A stretch of 64,000 bases of DNA, taken from contig CP150567.1 in NCBI GenBank assembly GCA_049487715.1, positions 186,001 through 250,000 of the forward strand, in the 5' to 3' direction. Within the stretch, counting starts at the first letter, position 1. Every line of letters begins with the position of its first letter. This DNA comes from Pycnococcus provasolii (lineage: Eukaryota; Chlorophyta; Pseudoscourfieldiophyceae; Pseudoscourfieldiales). Position numbers and translations under genes: made by a program. Below the pieces are notes generated by a model. It made no database searches, was not told the origin of the DNA, and worked only from the letters and a program-made list of their open reading frames with translations. Shown here piece by piece: positions 29,866-40,585 of the stretch.

Positions 29866-30855
29866 GGCGAGAGAGTGAGAGAGTGCTCTGCTCTTGCTCT
29901 GCTGTGTTGCCTGCCTGCAGGTTAGGTGTTGGTACCACGGCGCAGGTGATCTTTCAGTGCGTGCACCTAGGTGTCAGGCCGCCTCTGAAGGAAGGGTAGG
30001 TGGCCTTCCTTCAAAAGAAACAGCCACTTAAAAGCCAAGAAGCCACTTAAGCAAGCAGAGCTTAAGGCCGCTTATACTTAACCTACCACTAAGAACACGA
30101 AGCCTAAAATGAAATAAATAGATAAGCACAAGCGAAGAAACAGCCCTTGAGAAGTGAGAATGCCGGTTGCGAATGCTGAGTGCGAATATTCGATGATGAG
30201 CCCGGAGTTGCGCGGAGCAGACGCGGAGTGGTTCCCAGGCAGGAAGGTGTCTGGGAGAATGAAGAAGCGAAGCTTTGAAGGCTCTGCTTAGGGTTTAAGG
30301 CTCAATCAAGGCGAACTCTAAGCTTCCAAGGGACCAAGAAGGACATCGTTCTTCTATAGTTCTACCATAAAGGTTTATTCTTACCGGCTCGCGTCACTGC
30401 TTGAATGTCATGATGTCACGGCTCACTTGAAGACACTGCTTATTTGTTGGCAATCACTGCTTGTTTGTTGGCACTTGGCACTTGGCACTTGGCACTTGGC
30501 ACTTGGCAGACTTCGGCACTTCGTTTTTTTAAAGATGGTCAGGATTCCGCGTGCCAGTACGGGGTGCCCTATCTACTTGCCAGACAGACGAGCTTGGCAG
30601 ACCGACGAGCTTTTCCTCCTCCTCAGCTTTTCTCTCGCCGGCCTCTTGCCTCTTGCAAGCCAACTTCATAAGAGCTTCCAGGAGACCAGGAGTGCTGTGC
30701 TGTTCGACCACGGTGCACTGGGTTATAGTAGTTCTTAAGGTCAGGGGATACAGTGCAGAACTACATAGGCCATAGGGTAGGTTTCCTCGCCTTTTTCCGT
30801 CTGTTCCCCTTTCTTTTCTTTTCAGGGGAGAAAGGGACGATCCTCAAGACTTGTC
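29866..30855. other. Divergent intergenic region with CACTTGG repeat
   Basis: This 990 bp stretch holds CTTAAG motifs (about 30047, 30060, 30735), a tandem of GGCACTT units at 30470-30508 and several degenerate GGCTTAAGG-like words. No gene was recognised. Both flanking promoters lie here. Confidence 0.45.
30470..30508. repeat. Tandem repeat of GGCACTT
   Basis: About five perfect copies of the seven-base unit GGCACTT. A similar heptamer array, GGCAGTT, lies at 52570-52600. Confidence 0.85.
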
Positions 30856-32034
30856 ATGGTGAGGAGCAAGTGGCCTGCAGGCTACGGCTCGCGTGCGGGT
30901 GCGGGTGCATCTGCAGGTGCAGGTGCAGGTGCAGGTGCGGGTGCGGGTGGGGAAGCCAACCACAAGGGTAAAAGAACCGCAAGCGAGCGTGAGCATGAGC
31001 TTGAGCAAGCTTCCAGCAAGAATAAAAAACGGCGACGCGACGGCGAGAGCGAGAGCGAGAGCGAGAGCGAGAGCGAGAGCAGCGAGGGCAAGCTGATTTT
31101 CTACCAGCCGCTACTCACGAAAGCGGCGTGCAGGTGGCGGCCCGCCGAGGTGAATGGCGGACCCGCGTCGCTCGCCGGCGAGTGGGACATCTTCGCCACC
31201 CATGACTTCATACCCAGAGGGCATGACGAGATACTTGAGGTGGTAACACAGTGCGTGAAGCCGTGCAAGGGCAAGCTCTCGCTGAGAGCGCCTCAGGGAG
31301 GTGCGGCCGTTGCAAAGAAAGGCACGCTCACGCGCGAGTGCATGGATGGCTCTAATGAGACAATACACGCTAACGCGGAGGTGGTGTTGGAGGGCACCAT
31401 CAGAACTACTGTGCCCTACCACTGTGCGGCCTTGAAGGCCACGCTCACGGTGGTCGAGAAAGACGCCTTCGGCCCCACGGGAACCTCTGGAACCACTCGC
31501 TTCGGCAGTCAAAGGGTCATCCTCGGAGCCGTCAAGCCGACCGATAGCGGCTATGTGGCTGAGGACGGCGTGCTCCCAGCCGTGCTCACTATCCCCGCAA
31601 ACCAGAGGTTTGAATGTGACGATGACAGTGACGATGACAAGGAGCTGGATGTCCACAAGGCGGCTGGACTCGATGTTCACGCGGGCCTGGCGTTCGAGCT
31701 CAAGGCCTATAGCGATGCGGTCGCAGAGGGTCTCAACACCTATGCTACGGATGATGCAGACCTTTTCAATCGCGTTGATGAAGACACCGACCCCTCGCTG
31801 TTCTCCGCGGAGGCGCCCGTCCTCGAGTTCCGACCCGGCGACTTGCGTCTTTTCATTCGGTACGAGCAGCGGGGAGGGCACGGCGACTCGGGCATGGGAG
31901 TCGCGCTGCTCTGCAGAAGGCGCGACCCGATCGCGCCCCCGCTCATGCTCGACCCGCGCCCGGTGGAAGGGCCTGCCGACGTCGAGAAGCGGTTCAAGGT
32001 GCATAGAAGCAACACGTTCAGCGACTATTTCTAA
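30856..32034 (+). CDS. Hypothetical protein with low-complexity N-terminus
   Basis: The 392-residue protein starts at ATG 30856. Residues 10-35 are a Gly-Ala repeat; a Lys/Arg cluster (KNKKRRRDGE) follows that could be a nuclear signal, then a run of SE repeats encoded by GAGAGC units (about 31039-31080). From residue ~80 there is a single globular region (PLLTKAACRWRPAEV, GEWDIFATHDFIP, RFGSQRVILGAV) and an acidic DDDSDDDKEL patch. I do not recognise the domain. The last 40 residues (GDLRLFIRYEQRGGHGDSGMG) seem beta-rich. Codon use matches its neighbours, so I see no sign of transfer. Confidence 0.6.
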   Translation: MVRSKWPAGYGSRAGAGASAGAGAGAGAGAGGEANHKGKRTASEREHELEQASSKNKKRRRDGESESESESESESSEGKLIFYQPLLTKAACRWRPAEVNGGPASLAGEWDIFATHDFIPRGHDEILEVVTQCVKPCKGKLSLRAPQGGAAVAKKGTLTRECMDGSNETIHANAEVVLEGTIRTTVPYHCAALKATLTVVEKDAFGPTGTSGTTRFGSQRVILGAVKPTDSGYVAEDGVLPAVLTIPANQRFECDDDSDDDKELDVHKAAGLDVHAGLAFELKAYSDAVAEGLNTYATDDADLFNRVDEDTDPSLFSAEAPVLEFRPGDLRLFIRYEQRGGHGDSGMGVALLCRRRDPIAPPLMLDPRPVEGPADVEKRFKVHRSNTFSDYF

Positions 32035-32402
32035 CTAAGATATTTTGTAAGCATAAACACTCGTAAACCTTCCGTCATGAATCGTGAATTGGTGTGAATG
32101 TGCTGGGGTAGATGGTCGGGGAGGCCCACTACTATGTGTCTGACCGGGATCCCGAAATGACCCCCCCCGTTCGTTCCGCCCTCACCTGAGCAAACGGCCA
32201 AGAACATTAGGGCAAGGGTTAGGGTTACTTCCTAGGGTTAGGGTTAGGGTTAGGGTTAGGGTTACGCCGTCCCGCGCGATATTTGATTATTTTTCCCGTC
32301 AAAAAGAACCCGCCGCCACCTCAGCTCATTGTTTTTGTTTTTCGTTTTTGGTTTTTTTCCTTGGAAGTTTACGCGTTTTTCACTTCTTCTTCTTAATCTC
32401 GG

Positions 32403-32438
<36 letters not shown>

Positions 32439-32445
32439 GTTTGCC
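32035..32445. other. Intergenic region with telomere-like block and GT repeat
   Basis: This 411 bp stretch holds a GACCGGGATCCC word next to a C-run at about 32146-32168, the telomere-like block at 32206-32264, and a GT dinucleotide run at about 32404-32440. It ends at the start of the DUF2470 gene. Confidence 0.5.
32206..32264 (+). repeat. Interstitial telomere-like repeat, TTAGGG orientation
   Basis: Seven or more GGGTTA units on the plus strand. The array is interrupted once by ACTTCCTA. Confidence 0.9.
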
Positions 32446-33488
32446 ATGGCGTCCCCTCGTCCTTGTGGTCTCTCGGCCTCTCGTCGTGTACACACAATTA
32501 AGGGGGTAATCGAAGATACGGCTCGTTCAGGGTTGGAGGATCAAGTCACTTCTCTCGCGTCTCCTGCTCGTCGTCGTCTTCGTCGTCGCCTTCTCCGTCT
32601 TCAGGTGCAGGGGGTGGTGGGTCAGCCGCATTCAGGCCGTCGACGGCGCCATCGTCCACAGGCAACGGATCCGTGCCGCCCACAGATACCACTGCGTCCG
32701 CCACGTCGTCAAGCAGCGCACTCACATCCACCGACGCGCAGTTTGGAGTTCAGCTGCTTGACAAGCTACTTGACCTTCCAACGTGCGCGCAGGCGGCACG
32801 CAACCTCGTCGTGCAGGCGCAGTGGGGACAACTCGCAACCACCATGTCAACGCAGCACGGACGACGCGCAGGATACCCGTTCAGCTCACGCGTCGCGTTC
32901 GCCGTCGACAACGACGGGTGTCCTCTCCTCAGCTTCAGGCCGCTGTACACGCACCCACGCAACCTGCGCTCTGACCCAAGGTGCACGCTCTCCGTCTCAG
33001 CTCCTGGATGGTCCATAGGCGCATCACGTAGCGTCACCGTGACGTTCTTTGGCGACCTGTATGAATTGCCGCAGAACCTGCAAGAGCCCGCACACCAGGA
33101 ATTTGCGCAAAAGCTCGGACGCTCCAAGGTGGGCTGCCAGACCGCGTCCACGTACTGGCGCATGCACGTCATCAACGACATCTACTTTGTAGGCGGCTTT
33201 GGAACGCTCGAGTGGGTGGACGTCGGCGAGTACCTACGCACGCGACCAGATACCATCGTCGAAGAGCACTTCCTGGAGGCGGTCGAGTACCTCAACAAGT
33301 CGTACTCAGAAAAGCTGACGCGCCAGCTCGAAGCGGATGCAACCACCGTGCTGAGCGTCGACGCGCGCGGGTTTGACGTGCTGTGCCGGCGCGGAAATCT
33401 CACAAAACTTGAGCGATTCGCATTCTCGGCGCACGCATGCAGCATCGACGACGTGCAATCCAACATGGCAATGCTGGACTTCAAGTGA
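32446..33488 (+). CDS. HugZ/PNPOx-like split-barrel protein with DUF2470 (GluTR-binding-like), probable 5' intron
   Basis: From about residue 80 the protein matches the pyridoxamine-phosphate-oxidase-like split barrel (TMSTQHGRRAGYPFSSRVAF) followed by a DUF2470 module (EAVEYLNKSYSEKLTRQLEAD...LSVDARGFDVLCRRG). This is the layout of plastid GluTR-binding and heme-handling HugZ proteins. Its frame has no ATG between an upstream stop and the conserved barrel. An ATG at 32446 in another frame, joined through a 119-nt GTGTAC...TTCAG intron (32486-32604) with a strong pyrimidine tract, restores frame and gives 307 residues with a Ser/Arg/Pro leader suited to plastid import. The splice is inferred. 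The role is likely linked to heme or tetrapyrrole handling. It is not a pyridoxal oxidase, as DUF2470 marks the other branch. Confidence 0.75.
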
Positions 33489-33655
33489 AATTCTGAGATC
33501 CCTCATTCAGTAATGAAGTTGCACTTTAGTTTGTCCAACCGTCGTTGGTCGTCCATTCACGCTGTTCCCATTTACCAACGCAATTATTTGTTGTAACCTT
33601 GTCCAGGTTACAAGAAGAGTACATACTTATATCCTATAGAACTATTCAGTCCAGC

Positions 33656-35272
33656 TTAGCCCGTCTGAAAGCGCATTTGGCTTTTAGGGAACCGCTCGTA
33701 GTTCTTCTTCACAAGCGCCATGAGCTCCTCCTTGTCGCACATTCCAAAGAAGCCCCACTTTCCGTTGCGATTCAAAAAGTACCTCGGATCACCAACAAAT
33801 GCGAAGGCGGGAAGGTGACCAAGCTTTGCCATCGCGAGCATCAGCATGAGCCGGAACCACGTCGAGTTGTGCGTGCCGACGTGGTACTGGCAGTCCGCGC
33901 TCAAATATAAATTCAAGAGCGCGTTCAGCGCCTCCGGCTCCTGCGACACATCGCCAGCCTGCATCGCCGCGCCGATGTCCTTGTGATTATCACGCGGATA
34001 GTCCGTGTACAAGAATTCGTACTCCGGATATTTCTGGTGTGCTTCGTCAATCACCTTCTGGTTCTCGGTGATGATCAGCACGCGCTTGCATCCCATGCGC
34101 TTCACGTGCGCCATGTACTCGTCCGGCCAGAGGCGCGAGTTGGTTGCAGCGCGCCAGCCCATGCGCACGTGCATGGCGACGATGCACCCACCCTCATTCC
34201 AACGCATCTTCGCCTTCGCCTCGTCGACGAGCTTGTCAAGCTTCGCGTGCGGCACAGCGATGAAGCGCAGCATCTGCGCGGACAGGTAGCATCCGTTCGC
34301 GGCACTCTTGCGCAGATCAGCCTTTTGGAGCACCTGGTCGAGGTAGTTCTTGCCGAACTTCGCCTCGCGGAACGTGTCGAGGCTTCTCCGCGTCATGACC
34401 TGCAGGCCGTCGCGTGCCACCTTGCTTACGACGTCGTGCAGTCCGGTGGAGTTGTACGCGCCCATGTGTGCCTCGATGGCGGGGCTGAGTGGACTCGTTG
34501 CCAGTTTCTGGAAGTAGCACTCCTCGTTTCGTGGAGCACATCGCCTCCCATCGGTGTACTCCCAGGCAGCTTGGCGCGCGGAGTACAGCGGCTTGTGATC
34601 AGCCAAAGCGAGCCACAGGTCCATAACCACACGCATCAGGCGACAGCCAATGCCGCAGTGCGTGCGGTCGAGCTGTCCGTCGTCCGCAAAGACGGCCGCT
34701 CGGGTCTGCACGCTTGTTGACGTTTGGATGTCGCAGAGCAGGCTGTGCAGTTTGTTCGTCACAGCTTGCGAGACGTCGAGCTCGACGGTCCTAGGTTCGT
34801 ATTGCGTTGTGTGTGTGCGTGTGCGTGTGTTAGTCGTTCTGTGTGTATTCCGTGTCGCGTACGCGTTTGCGCCCGTTCGTGTTTACCTGTAGAACGCCGG
34901 AAGCTTTGTGAGCGTGTGCGTTGACTTCTTGCAAGGAAATTCCTCCGAGATTCCTAGTTCGGGCGCGACGTGCTCGAGTCTTCTCGCGTCAGCGCTAGCC
35001 TGCTCCGCCCCGTCCTGTCCGTCGACGAGCCATTCTTGTTTCGCGGAACCCCACCTTGGGTGTAGTTTGTTGTCCCACGACTTTGTTGACGACGTGTGTA
35101 GGTTCGAGACGTGTTGTATTCTGACGAGCGTGATGACAGCGACAAGGAAGGCGAACGTGCGTGCGAATTGCCAGAGCACACCACCACCACTACCGGCCGC
35201 TGATCCCCCCGAGCTTGATCGCGAAGTCAAGAGAGACGACGACATCGAAGAAGACAGAACGGATCGCGCCAT
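33656..35272 (-). CDS. Type II membrane glycosyltransferase, fucosyltransferase (GT23)-like, one intron
   Basis: Exon 1 (34887-35272) starts at ATG 35272 and encodes a Ser/Gly leader, a signal anchor (FARTFAFLVAVITLV) and a stem. Exon 2 (33656-34790) holds the catalytic part. Removing the 96-nt GTAAAC...CCTAG intron joins LPAFYRTVELDVSQ in frame, giving 506 residues. The catalytic region has VAMHVRMGW, a likely donor-binding HVR motif as in alpha-1,6-fucosyltransferases, RVLIITENQKV, and LSADCQYHVGTHNSTWFRLM, similar to the late GT23 motif. GPRYF/FVGDPRYFLNRNGKWG closes the domain. A Golgi enzyme that adds fucose to glycans is the best reading. Other GT-B families with an HxR loop are possible, and no SH3 domain follows. 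Confidence 0.65.
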
Positions 35273-36239
35273 GGTGGAACTTCCTGAACACTGGCAAATA
35301 AAAATCCGCAGTTCGTCGATGCGAAAACAGGAGGCGAACCCAGGAATTCATTCGACAAACAAGCTCCGATGTCCGAGAAAGAACAGGCACGGAGCTGAGC
35401 AGCAGTGAGCCCAAACCAAAACCACACCTCAGCTCAGCTGACCATGGACAGCTACCTTAAAGGTTTAGCTGACCACCACGCGCTTGCTCTAACACAGTCT
35501 ATAACCGTAAACGACGTGGTAAAATGATTTGTTTGGAATTGTTTGGAGGCCGCTGAATGAAGGATGCGTCAAGTACCGGCGTCAAGTGGCGTCAATACCA
35601 CTACACAGCTGTCAAGAGGTCAAGAGCCGCGTCCATCCTAGTTACTGAAATGTAAAATTTACCATCCGAGGAATGATAGCAAATGATGGCCAGCGTCGCT
35701 GTGCGTCCAGTATTAGCGTCGTTGCGCCGACCTGTTGCGCCGACCTGTTGCTGCCGACCTGTGTTGCTGCGTTGCCGGTTGCGCAAACACACTCCATCCA
35801 GCACAGAGGTGGTCAATATGCTTTCGAAGGACTTTTACCACTTTATACTTTACCAAGGACCACTTGACCATGTGCCGACACTAAAAACCTATACTACAGG
35901 CGTCGCAGCATGACCACATTGACCAGGTGTCGCAAGGTGTTGTGTTGTCGAAAGCATGCAGGAATGACCACTGGTGTCGGAAGGAAGGCGTCACGAGGAA
36001 AGCAGGACGATGCGCGTAGGATACAGTAGTTCCCGACGAGAATACGCCGCGCACCTCCTTCGACGCTCGCCTTCTTACTAATACTTTTTTAACGGAAACG
36101 CTCGGCACAAACCACTCACTCGGCCGCAGAACCTTTGTCACCAAGTCAGCGAGCGCACCGACCGACACACAACACACAACACACTTCTCAAGTCCCTCTC
36201 GGAGCACCTCTCCTCACACGTCGTCAGCTTCTCCTCGCG
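35273..36239. other. Divergent intergenic region
   Basis: This 967 bp stretch separates the glycosyltransferase and PH-protein genes. It has a short tandem of GCCGACCTGTT units (about 35728-35765) and runs of short direct repeats; coding potential is poor. Confidence 0.4.
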
Positions 36240-39200
36240 ATGCCCGCAACGTTCAAGGAGTACGAGGGTGCGGACGACGACGCGAAGATAACGCCGCAGC
36301 AAGCACCGAGAGGTGCAGTCAAACAGGCCGCCGGGGCACCCGCGGCTGTCGCGACCGCTGACGCGACCTACCGAGGACCGTGCAAACGCAGGAAGAAAAG
36401 AGCCATGCTCAGCAAGTGGACAACGGCACACGTCACCGTGCTCACGCGCGGCGCGTTGCTCGTTTTCCCGCATGATCCCGCAAACGCTCCGAAAGACATG
36501 ATTGGAGATCACGCGATCGACCTTCTCGCGAACGGAGGGGCGGACGTCGCCATGGGACCCGCTGACGCGACGTCTGCCGAAGTGTCCATATCAGGTTTTG
36601 ACGTGCTTGCGAACGAGGCGGCCACCGTCACGCTGCAGCTACGCACTCCTGCGGACGCGGAGAATCTACGAATGTGTATTTTGCACGCGAGCAGGCCGCC
36701 TGGCACATTTGGTGCATCCAACGCGTCGCCAGCGCCGAAAGCACCGGCACCGCCGCCCACCACCACCACCAAGCCCTCCTGCATCCATACCAAAGAAGCC
36801 ACCGCCACCACCGCCGCCAAAGCGCGACAAGTCCGCCACGCCGCCGCCACCGCCGCCGCCGCCGAAGCGCGATGAGACGGCCGAACCATCGGAATCTGCA
36901 TCAATGTCCGCGTTTGCTCAGGCGCAGAAATCGGCCGAAAAGGCAAAGAAGAAGGATGCAGAGGCGGAGGAAGAATCTGCTGAGACCGCGCCAAAATCGC
37001 CCGAATCGACAACGGCTGCTGAACCTGCAGGCTCATCAGAAGAACCTGCAGTGCGTGAGCGCCGATACAGCGTAAACACTGCAAACCGACTGCTCAATGA
37101 GAAGGAAGAGGAAGCTGATAAAACACGCGAGCGGCTTGCGAAAATGTATAAGCACGCATCTGCCGTCGCCAGCCGTGTCGGTGCTGAGGTGCCTGAGCAA
37201 CTCGCGAAAGCGGCGGTAACTGCCGTGGCTGCGCGCGCCGCCTCAACTCCACCCTCTGCATCTGAACCGGATGGGAGCAGCAAGCCGCGCGAACGGCGGT
37301 ATACAATCAACACAGCCAATCGTCTACTTGAAGAGACGGAGGAGGAGGTTGACACGAGCAAAAAGGCTCTCGTTGGCATGTTCCGCTCGACAAAGGAAAT
37401 GAAAGAAAAGGAAGCAGCAGGAGTCTCCAGCGAACCGCCGCAGACGCAGGAAGCGGAGAAGGCCGAGGAATCGCGCGAACGACAGCCAAGCACGGCTGCG
37501 ATGAACGCGGCAGAGGCTGTGTGGGCTTCCGCGCAGGAGGACATGGGCATCGCTCCGTCACCACTTTTTCGTTCATATCCCTCGCCATCGGCGCCTTCCA
37601 CGATGGCAACTCCCACGCCAATTGCCGTGGTACAGGAAGCCCCGCCAGCATCGAAACCATCGCCCGCATCCTCTTCACAACGGCGGGCGAGTGTTTCATT
37701 CGACCCAAGCGTCGAAAGTGCAAGCGAGGCTCCCATACCGCCAGTCGCGCCAGTAGGCGGCATTCTGAAATCGTCCACGCATCCTCACGCCGATTCTCAG
37801 GAACCGTCGCATGGCCAAGCTAATGGTCGCCGGCTGTCCGTGAATTCGGCAAATGCTCGAGTGGAAGCACTTGAAAGCAGACTAGAAATGGCGGTAGAAA
37901 AGGCGAAGAACGTTCGTACAGCTCTCTCTGCGGATACAGAGCAGCAGCAAGATCACGGCGATGGCCGTCCTGAGGATGCTGATGCGTCCAGCAACCAAGT
38001 CACACGCGCGAGGCGGATGACGGTAAATTCCGCCAATGCACGAGTGGAGCTTCTCGAGGAGCACGTTGCAGCGGCAAAGATTGCGGCGGTACAACTTCGC
38101 GACAAGTTGGCAACAGCAGACACCGATGCTGTGGAAGAAGCCGTGAGAAATTCGGAACGGGCAGCGATGCCGCCGCCAAGGCCCGAGCCGTCGTCACGGA
38201 TGCACAGCGAGTCGACTGTACAAGCTGTCTTTGATGCTGCAGAGGCATCGGTTGGTACGGAGCAAGACGAGGAAGCCAAAAAGTCGTCGGATGCGACGAC
38301 AGGATCAGCTCGATTGGACAGAAGATTTAGTGTGAACACGGCAAACGACCTGCTTGCGGAACAATTAGAGCGAGCTGCGGCTACTGAGGCGGCACTGAAA
38401 GAGACTCAGCAGACCTTGCAGCAGTTCTTACTGGAGACTCGAAAATTGCTCGACGAACGCAACAGCCCGGGCCATGCGAGTGTTGCGGCGGCGTACACGA
38501 AAGAAAATTCATCGCCTCAGAGTGAAATCAAGTCGGCGCCGCCCGCATCACCTCAGAGCATGGCACTGCCAGAGTCGGCATTTTCTGACCCAGCTAGCGT
38601 TTATGAAGAGGCAAAGCGCATGGCAAGGATGCAGCGCGCTGGGAGAGCACACACGGACTCGCCATCATTCACGATTCATCGACCACCGCCGACGCCTCAA
38701 GTGCCCTCGTATCTGTCGCCATCTTTGCACTCGCCGATGCAGCAAGCAAGGTCGGCGATGTACTCTGGAAGTCAAATGCCTATGACACCGCAGCCACCAG
38801 CGCCGCAGCCACCAGCACCAAAGCCGGCGGCACCACAACCACCCGTTTCCGTGGACGAGGCGCTTGCAACCTTTGCAGAGGGTGAGGCTGCGTTTCTGTC
38901 ACTGCTTGAGCGTAGCAGTCCCATGTCGGGAACTGCAAGTCAACAGCAACCGCCACCGGCGACGGTAGGAAGTGTTGGCGATTATCAGTACCCACCGCAG
39001 CACTATCCTGCATATTACCAGCCGGCGCCGCCTTCGCCAGGATCGGGTCCACCCACCCCTGGCAGTGCCTCGCGGCATTACCATTCGGATTTGCGCACAT
39101 TATCGAACATTCATCATACGAATCGTTCTGCCATCGTCGCGTCATCTGGCGGTGATTTGCTCGGCGAGGAAGATCGCAAGCTTGCCCTGCATGCCGTGGT

Positions 39201-39963
39201 ATTGAAGCCGATGAGCCCGTATTCTACCGACACGAAAATGACATCGGCTGTTGCGATGGGTGTTGCACCTCTGATGTTCCGCGCAAGTTCGCTGAAGAAC
39301 CTGACCAGCGGTGGTAGCAGTGGTCGACCGCCGACGATGCCTTCATCGTCGCATTCCCTCTACCCACATGGATGGCACACGAGTGACGAGTACTACCAAG
39401 CGAGTGCACGCAAGTCCGGGGGCGCATCAATCACCACGGAGCCTCGCCCTGTGAACGACCCCTACCCCAGTGCTGGATACCCGGAACGCATGCTTAGCCT
39501 CGGCAAGCAGGGCAAGCGCGTGGCAGGCGAGGTTGCGGCGGTGGTGGCTGGCCGCGGCCGCGGCATGTACTCCGATGCCTACTATGATGCGGAAGCGGAT
39601 GCTAAGTCGGAGGCGGCACAACTGCTTGCGGCATCTAATCGTCTGACTGACGACGTGCACGCTGGCTGGGGCATAGCTTCCCCGGCTGAACAGCGCGCGG
39701 ATTCGTCTCCAGGTCTGCTGGCCGAGGCTGAGGCTGAGGCTGCGCTCGCCGCCGCGGAGTTGAGCAAGAGAGGTGATCGATCGCTCAACACCGACCCCAT
39801 GTCGCCCGGTTCCTTCGATGCTATGAATACAATCCTTGCCAAGTCGTATCTTCCCGACTCGTTCGACGCCTGGCGCGCGCAGCAACGCCGCCGCGAAGAG
39901 GAACAGCACTGGGCACGCTACCGGCGTTACCAGGCGTCCCATTTCCCGCATCATGGCGCGTAA
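36240..39963 (+). CDS. PH-domain protein with five RRxS-type repeats; one frame break
   Basis: Coding starts at ATG 36240. The first frame encodes a pleckstrin-homology-like domain (YRGPCKRRKKRAMLSKWT...ALLVFPHD...LRMCILHAS). It runs into a Pro-rich stretch where the text changes frame at a C-rich run (about 36745-36765). With one base dropped the length is exactly 1240 codons plus stop. After a poly-Pro segment, five copies of RR-x-[ST]-[VI]-N-[ST]-AN lie at about 37060, 37290, 37825, 38008 and 38318, each followed by a ~30-residue predicted coiled coil. The rest is disordered with poly-Pro, and ends in a Gly/Ala/Arg tail. Each RRxS/T fits a basophilic kinase site. The function is unknown; a membrane-tethered scaffold is plausible from the PH domain. 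Confidence 0.7.
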
Positions 39964-40058
39964 AGGGCGATTATTATGTAACAAAGTTCCCAACCAATTG
40001 TTTTTGGTTACATCTTTAGTTACTCCCGCTCCCGCTCCCGCGAAACGCTTGACAAGCA

Positions 40059-40585
40059 TTACCACCAAACCAACCAAGGACTCGGTTTCGGCCTTTTCAT
40101 GCTGACGACGCCGAGGCTCAGGTGGGTCCGGCTTCTGGATTGTGATCCCGATGTAACGGTATCCATCTGTTTTGTGGAGCGCACTAATGCGGTCTTCAGC
40201 CAGTGTTCATCGTCAAGCTTAGTCTCCGGATCCAAAACATCTCGTTTGTCGTTATCAGACTTGTCTAAGAAATCTTGAATCTTAAGGAGAATACCTAAAG
40301 TAATGCCACGAAACTGCAAACCATACGAGAACTCCTGGAAGAGATGTGTGCTGTCCCCACCAAGTTGAATAGAAATCAAATACGTCCTTGGCTCCTTGCG
40401 TATTTTCTAAGTAAAGTGTTAATCTCGTCGTTGTTCTTACCAACCAAATCAACGATTTTCTTTTTGGAGAATTGGAGCGTTCCGCAATTTCTGGACGAAC
40501 ACAAACGTGCAAGTGGTTCTTCTTCTTCTTCTTCTTCCTCCTCCTCCTGCTCCTCCTCATCCGGCTCCTCATCCGAGTAGTACAT
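40059..40585 (-). pseudogene. Acidic hypothetical gene with unresolved frame
   Basis: From ATG 40585 the text reads MYYSDEEPDEEEQEEEE and a Cys-containing segment (CSSRNCGTLQFSKKKIVDLV), ending in a stop near 40376. Another frame then continues with well-formed text (LISIQLGGDSTHLFQEFSYG, KRDVLDPETKLDDEHWLKT) to 40059. One missing base joins them. Alternatively a 34-nt segment with good borders (GTAAGA...TTACTTAG) could be a miniature intron, but it leads to a third frame. The region is AT-richer than its neighbours. I cannot tell a decayed gene from a gene with very small introns. No family was recognised. Confidence 0.4.
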
